DNA of 34,267 bases. It comes from Anaerofustis stercorihominis (GTDB lineage Bacteria; Bacillota; Clostridia; Eubacteriales; Anaerofustaceae). Both the position numbers and the translations under genes were made by a program. The stretch is taken from the NCBI GenBank assembly GCA_015058295.1, contig SVCP01000014.1:1-34267 (forward strand), written 5' to 3'. The notes under the pieces were generated by a model. The model searched no databases and was not told the DNA's origin. It saw only the letters and a list, made by a program, of their open reading frames with translations. This document shows positions 31,801 through 34,267 of this stretch, piece by piece. How positions within the stretch are numbered: the stretch's first letter is position 1; every line of letters begins with the position of its first letter.

Positions 31801-32592
31801 ATGAGCAAAGTAATAGTAGTAACAAGCGGCAAAGGAGGTGTGGGAAAGACCACCTGTACCGCAAACATAGGCATAGCTCTTTCCTTTCTCAAAAAAAGCG
31901 TTGCTGTCATAGATGCTGATATAGGGCTCAGAAATCTCGATATGGTACTGGGACTGGAAGAAAAAATAATGCACAACATTCTTGATGTAATCTCCGGGAA
32001 AATAAATATCCGTCAGGCCCTCATTCACGACGAGCGGTATCCCGGCTTTTATCTTCTTCCCGCATCACAGCACTCACCCACAAACATTATTAACCCGCAG
32101 GTAATGACATCTCTCGTAAATGATATACGCAATGATTTTGACTACATACTCATCGACTGCCCTGCGGGAATAGAAAACGGATTTTACAGCGCTGTCACTC
32201 CCGCAGACGAAGCCATCGTCGTTGTTACCCCCGAAATATCTTCCATAAGAGATGCAGACAGGATAACACAGATTCTCAGCCTGTCGGAAAATGCAAAAAT
32301 AAGCCTTATCGTGAACCGTGTCAACCATAAAATGATAGATTCCGGAGATATGATCTCTGTGGAGGATATTACGGATATTTTGGGCATCACGCTTCTCGGC
32401 GTTATTCCCGAGGACAAAAGTGTGATAATATCCTCAAACAAAGGAATTCCCGTTTGTGCAACAAACAGCCCCGTCGCAAAGCAGTTCAAAAACATCGCCC
32501 GACGGATCACGGGAAGTGAAGTATCCATAGAAATGTTCCGTCCGAAAGAACGCTTTGCGGACAAGCTTGCGAAAATATTCTCATGGGGGTGA
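31801..32592 (+). CDS. minD: Septum site-determining ATPase MinD
   Basis: 263 residues. Deviant Walker A SGKGGVGKTT with the signature Lys, AVIDADIGLRNLDMVLGLE, LIDCPAGIENGF (Walker B), and a C-terminal amphipathic membrane-targeting helix ERFADKLAKIFSWG. Binds ATP, dimerises on the membrane and positions division inhibitors. The start at 31801 is supported by AAAAGGAA; an in-frame ATG 13 codons upstream is less likely. The 200-bp divergent gap to the GH3-like gene (31601-31800) is AT-rich without a clear promoter. minE follows after 3 nt. minC is not in the window. Confidence 0.95.
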   Translation: MSKVIVVTSGKGGVGKTTCTANIGIALSFLKKSVAVIDADIGLRNLDMVLGLEEKIMHNILDVISGKINIRQALIHDERYPGFYLLPASQHSPTNIINPQVMTSLVNDIRNDFDYILIDCPAGIENGFYSAVTPADEAIVVVTPEISSIRDADRITQILSLSENAKISLIVNRVNHKMIDSGDMISVEDITDILGITLLGVIPEDKSVIISSNKGIPVCATNSPVAKQFKNIARRITGSEVSIEMFRPKERFADKLAKIFSWG

Positions 32593-32595
32593 ATT

Positions 32596-32805
32596 ATGAA
32601 AAGTAAGATCATTGCCGCAGACAGGCTGAAAAGTACAATTTCAAGAGACCGCACCGATTGCCGCAATATCGATACAGACAGCTTAAAAGATGACATAAGT
32701 GAGCTTATATCGGAATTTCTCCCCGTTGAAAAGCACAGTGCGAAAATAGAAATAAAAAATTATGGCAATGCAAGGATCCTTACATATACAGTGGAGATTA
32801 TCTGA
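32596..32805 (+). CDS. minE: Short MinE-like topological specificity factor
   Basis: 69 residues. AADRLKSTISRDRTD corresponds to the MinD-binding anti-MinCD region (A..RL...L..DR), and DSLKDDISELISEFLPVEKH with KIEIKNYGNARILTYTVEI to the dimerisation beta domain. The N-terminal amphipathic membrane segment (MxLLDFF type, about 10 residues) of typical 80-90-residue MinE is missing. GGGGGTGA ribosome binding site, 3 nt after minD, so coupled. Identification rests on context plus these motifs. Confidence 0.82.
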   Translation: MKSKIIAADRLKSTISRDRTDCRNIDTDSLKDDISELISEFLPVEKHSAKIEIKNYGNARILTYTVEII

Positions 32806-32812
32806 TGCGCAA

Positions 32813-32841
32813 TAAAAAAACGGAACCGAAAACGGTTCCGT
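32813..32841. terminator. Shared terminator of minE and the corrinoid gene
   Basis: ACGGAACCG / CGGTTCCGT around a 4-base loop. On the minus strand it is followed by TTTTTTTATT, a strong terminator for the corrinoid protein gene; on the plus strand the T-run is weaker. Confidence 0.85.
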
Positions 32842-32854
32842 CGTATATTTTTAT

Positions 32855-33493
32855 TTATTTTACCCAGTCCATACAGATCCTTACGCCTTCTGCGGCATTT
32901 TTCGTCGCCGCATCCGCACGGACTATGTCACATACTTCATCACTTACGCAGTTTCCTCCGAGTATGATCTTTACTTTATGTCTGAGGCCTGCTCTGGTAA
33001 TTTCTTCAACAACATATTTCATTTCGGATATGGCCATAGTCAGCACTCCCGAAAGACCTACTATATCGGCTTTTATGTCTGTGATCTTCTTCACAAATTC
33101 TTTTGCTGGAACATCAATGCCGAGATCATATACTTCAAAGCCGGAAACTTCCGCCATTTTCTGGAATATTTTCTTTCCTATGTCGTGAAGGTCTCCCTGC
33201 ACTGTTCCGAGAACGATGGTTCCGATGGTGGGAGTGTCGCTTTCTTCAAGGATATCATGGAGTATATCCATGGCCTCGCTGAGAATATCGCCGGCATAAA
33301 TAAGATCCCCGATATAATACTCTCCCTTTTCATATTTGCTTCCGACAACTGCCATGCCTTCCTGACATGCAATAACGGCATTGATTCCGTCCTGTTTTGT
33401 TGCGCCGTTTTTTACAAAAGCCTTCAGAAATTTATATACTCCGTTTTCATCAAGCTTTCCCAGAAGCTGTGATAATTCTCTGAAATCAGCCAC
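32855..33493 (-). CDS. Corrinoid (B12-binding) methyl-carrier protein
   Basis: 212 residues. The N-terminal helical cap (B12-binding_2 type: FLKAFVKNGATKQDGINAVI, EGMAVVGSKYEKGEYYIGDL) is followed by a Rossmann B12-binding domain with the His-on motif DLHDIGKK, LGIDVPAKEFV, IVGLSGVLTM and KIILGGNCV. Such proteins shuttle methyl groups between a substrate-specific methyltransferase and a second methylase (MtaC/MtbC-like). The start is GTG at 33493 (VADFRELSQLL), with GGGGGAAG just upstream; the longer frame adds an unnatural N-terminus. No methyltransferase partner is adjacent. Confidence 0.93.
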   Translation of the reverse strand: MADFRELSQLLGKLDENGVYKFLKAFVKNGATKQDGINAVIACQEGMAVVGSKYEKGEYYIGDLIYAGDILSEAMDILHDILEESDTPTIGTIVLGTVQGDLHDIGKKIFQKMAEVSGFEVYDLGIDVPAKEFVKKITDIKADIVGLSGVLTMAISEMKYVVEEITRAGLRHKVKIILGGNCVSDEVCDIVRADAATKNAAEGVRICMDWVK

Positions 33494-33528
33494 TTGTCTT
33501 CCCCCTGAAATAATACATTTGCTTTCTG

Positions 33529-33558
33529 ATTCTAACACAACAAAAGCATAAGTGTCAA
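33529..33558 (-). promoter_or_regulatory. Putative promoter of the corrinoid protein gene
   Basis: Minus-strand TTGACA, 18-nt spacer, TAGAAT, about 30 nt before the GTG start. Confidence 0.5.
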
Positions 33559-33621
33559 CACGATTATTTCATGCAATACTCATGCAAAATAAGTATCTAA
33601 TGAAATTTTAAGAATCTGATT

Positions 33622-34035
33622 TTATTTCAGCCTTCTCACACTGTAATTACCCATGGGGCAACTCAGGCACGAATACTCACATCCTCTTTCATCGCAACGG
33701 TCCGTAACACCCATTTTCATCAGATCACTCATACCGCATCCGAAACACGTCCCGCATTCAATGCACATAGTTCCTGTATTTTCGTCAGAAGTGATTATAA
33801 GATCATTTCTCATTGCCATAGCACCGGAGCAGCCCAGACTTGTGCTTTTATCAAGAGCTCTGAGCATATATGAATATTCTCCTTTTTCCATCATGTATTT
33901 TGCAAACACGAAAAGATCATCCCCTCCGAGGCTGTCTATGGCTTTATCCGCAAGTTCATATGCTTTCTGCATTTCGTCTACGGAAAGTGTATTCAGGTAA
34001 CTGTCGATCTGATTTATAATTTCAGAAAGTCTCAT
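33622..34035 (-). CDS. Cys-rich protein of unknown function
   Basis: 137 residues. The N-terminal half is helical (MRLSEIINQIDSYLNTLS, ELADKAIDSLGGDDLFVFAK). The C-terminal 50 residues hold nine cysteines in two clusters, CIECGTCFGCG and CDERGCEYSCLSCPMG, suitable for iron-sulfur or zinc binding. The pattern is not a standard 2[4Fe-4S] ferredoxin (CxxCxxCxxxC). Upstream of the corrinoid gene on the same strand with a 128-nt gap and a separate promoter for that gene. The family was not recognised; weak ribosome binding site GGCGAG. Confidence 0.75.
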   Translation of the reverse strand: MRLSEIINQIDSYLNTLSVDEMQKAYELADKAIDSLGGDDLFVFAKYMMEKGEYSYMLRALDKSTSLGCSGAMAMRNDLIITSDENTGTMCIECGTCFGCGMSDLMKMGVTDRCDERGCEYSCLSCPMGNYSVRRLK

Positions 34036-34148
34036 AAATTCTCGCCTTTTTATCTTTGATTAAGATTATACATTCATAGCAGGAAAGTGTCCATAAAATA
34101 CTGCCTGTGCAGCCCCGAAAAAAAATATAAATTTTTTTAAAAAAGTGC

Positions 34149-34177
34149 TTGACATTTTTCGACCTAAGGTGTATATT
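34149..34177 (+). promoter_or_regulatory. tRNA-Lys promoter
   Basis: TTGACA, 17-nt spacer, TATATT, about 19 nt before the tRNA. Confidence 0.65.
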
Positions 34178-34195
34178 ATAGAAGCTGTTTGCAGT

Positions 34196-34267
34196 GATTC
34201 ATTAGCTCAGTCGGTAGAGCACCTGACTTTTAATCAGGGTGTCCGGGGTTCAAGTCCCCGATGGATC
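34196..34267 (+). tRNA. tRNA-Lys (TTT), discriminator end beyond the window
   Basis: Acceptor GATTCAT / ATGGATC (one G-T), D-arm AGCTCAGTCGGTAGAGCA, anticodon stem CCTGA / TCAGG with loop CTTTTAA (anticodon TTT), variable loop, T-arm CCGGGGTTCAAGTCCCCG. All 72 bases to the end of the acceptor stem are present; the discriminator base and any encoded CCA lie outside. Confidence 0.97.

Overview
The window looks like chromosomal DNA of a strictly anaerobic, low-to-mid GC Firmicute of the class Clostridia, probably a gut Oscillospirales/Ruminococcus-like organism. The evidence is an HydF [FeFe]-hydrogenase maturase, a corrinoid protein, a dockerin-bearing secreted protein, a sortase-anchored surface protein, Gram-positive lipoproteins, a rho-rpmE pair, a yybP-ykoY manganese riboswitch, strong GGAGG ribosome binding sites and TTGACA-17-TATAAT type promoters. 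No rRNA, prophage, CRISPR array or intact transposase was seen.

Layout. 1-4.8 kb: a truncated secreted Cys/His-repeat protein (-), nagB (-) and a large NPPTG-anchored propeller-like protein (+). 4.9-7.9 kb: a YtcJ-type amidohydrolase, a 72-residue coiled-coil protein and a DUF2156 GNAT-fold protein. 8-10.8 kb: a three-gene operon of phosphoglycosyl transferase, DegT-like PLP protein and FemAB/GNAT-like acyltransferase. 11-12.3 kb: a MarR regulator and a DegV/FakB fatty-acid-binding protein behind a promoter carrying two identical palindromic operators. 12.36-12.45 kb: a GC-rich cloverleaf of nested inverted repeats. 12.5-15.3 kb: a split ChrA transporter pair divergent from a LysR regulator, then a LUD-domain protein. 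15.3-16.5 kb: a gene-free repeat region. 16.6-20.3 kb: ohrR, hydF and two lipoproteins, one frameshifted. 20.46-24.7 kb: a solitary repeat copy, an AIM24 protein, YitT, a methyltransferase, a Ca/Na-type antiporter and MntP under a Mn riboswitch. 24.95-25.75 kb: a second gene-free repeat region. 25.8-28 kb: rpmE and a rho with a duplicated RNA-binding domain. 28.2-31.6 kb: an LRR-dockerin protein and a degenerate GH3 protein. 31.8-34.27 kb: minD, a short minE, a corrinoid protein, a Cys-rich protein and a tRNA-Lys.

The most unusual content is non-coding. Two paralogous loci of about 580 nt (15940-16521 and 25169-25748) and one solitary 124-nt copy (20458-20581) share an element with conserved ends (TTTATGCGC at the left, ATTTAGACAAGCAT at the right). 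Its closing stems differ completely in sequence between copies yet remain complementary within each copy. A second 114-nt structured element is nested in the first unit of each locus and also occurs free, twice, in the opposite orientation; its hairpins also show compensatory changes. Together these look like an undescribed family of structured RNA or single-stranded-DNA-type mobile repeats, each copy sitting just beyond the 3' end of a convergent gene.

Gene cooperation: the MarR regulator probably autoregulates itself and the FakB-like lipid carrier. Manganese export is set by the riboswitch through MntP and, by co-transcription, the CaCA antiporter. The sugar transferase operon probably builds a modified amino-sugar on a lipid carrier. 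HydF implies hydrogen metabolism. NagB and the dockerin/GH3-like pair point to amino-sugar and polysaccharide use. Functions are inferred from sequence motifs read by eye; no database search was run.
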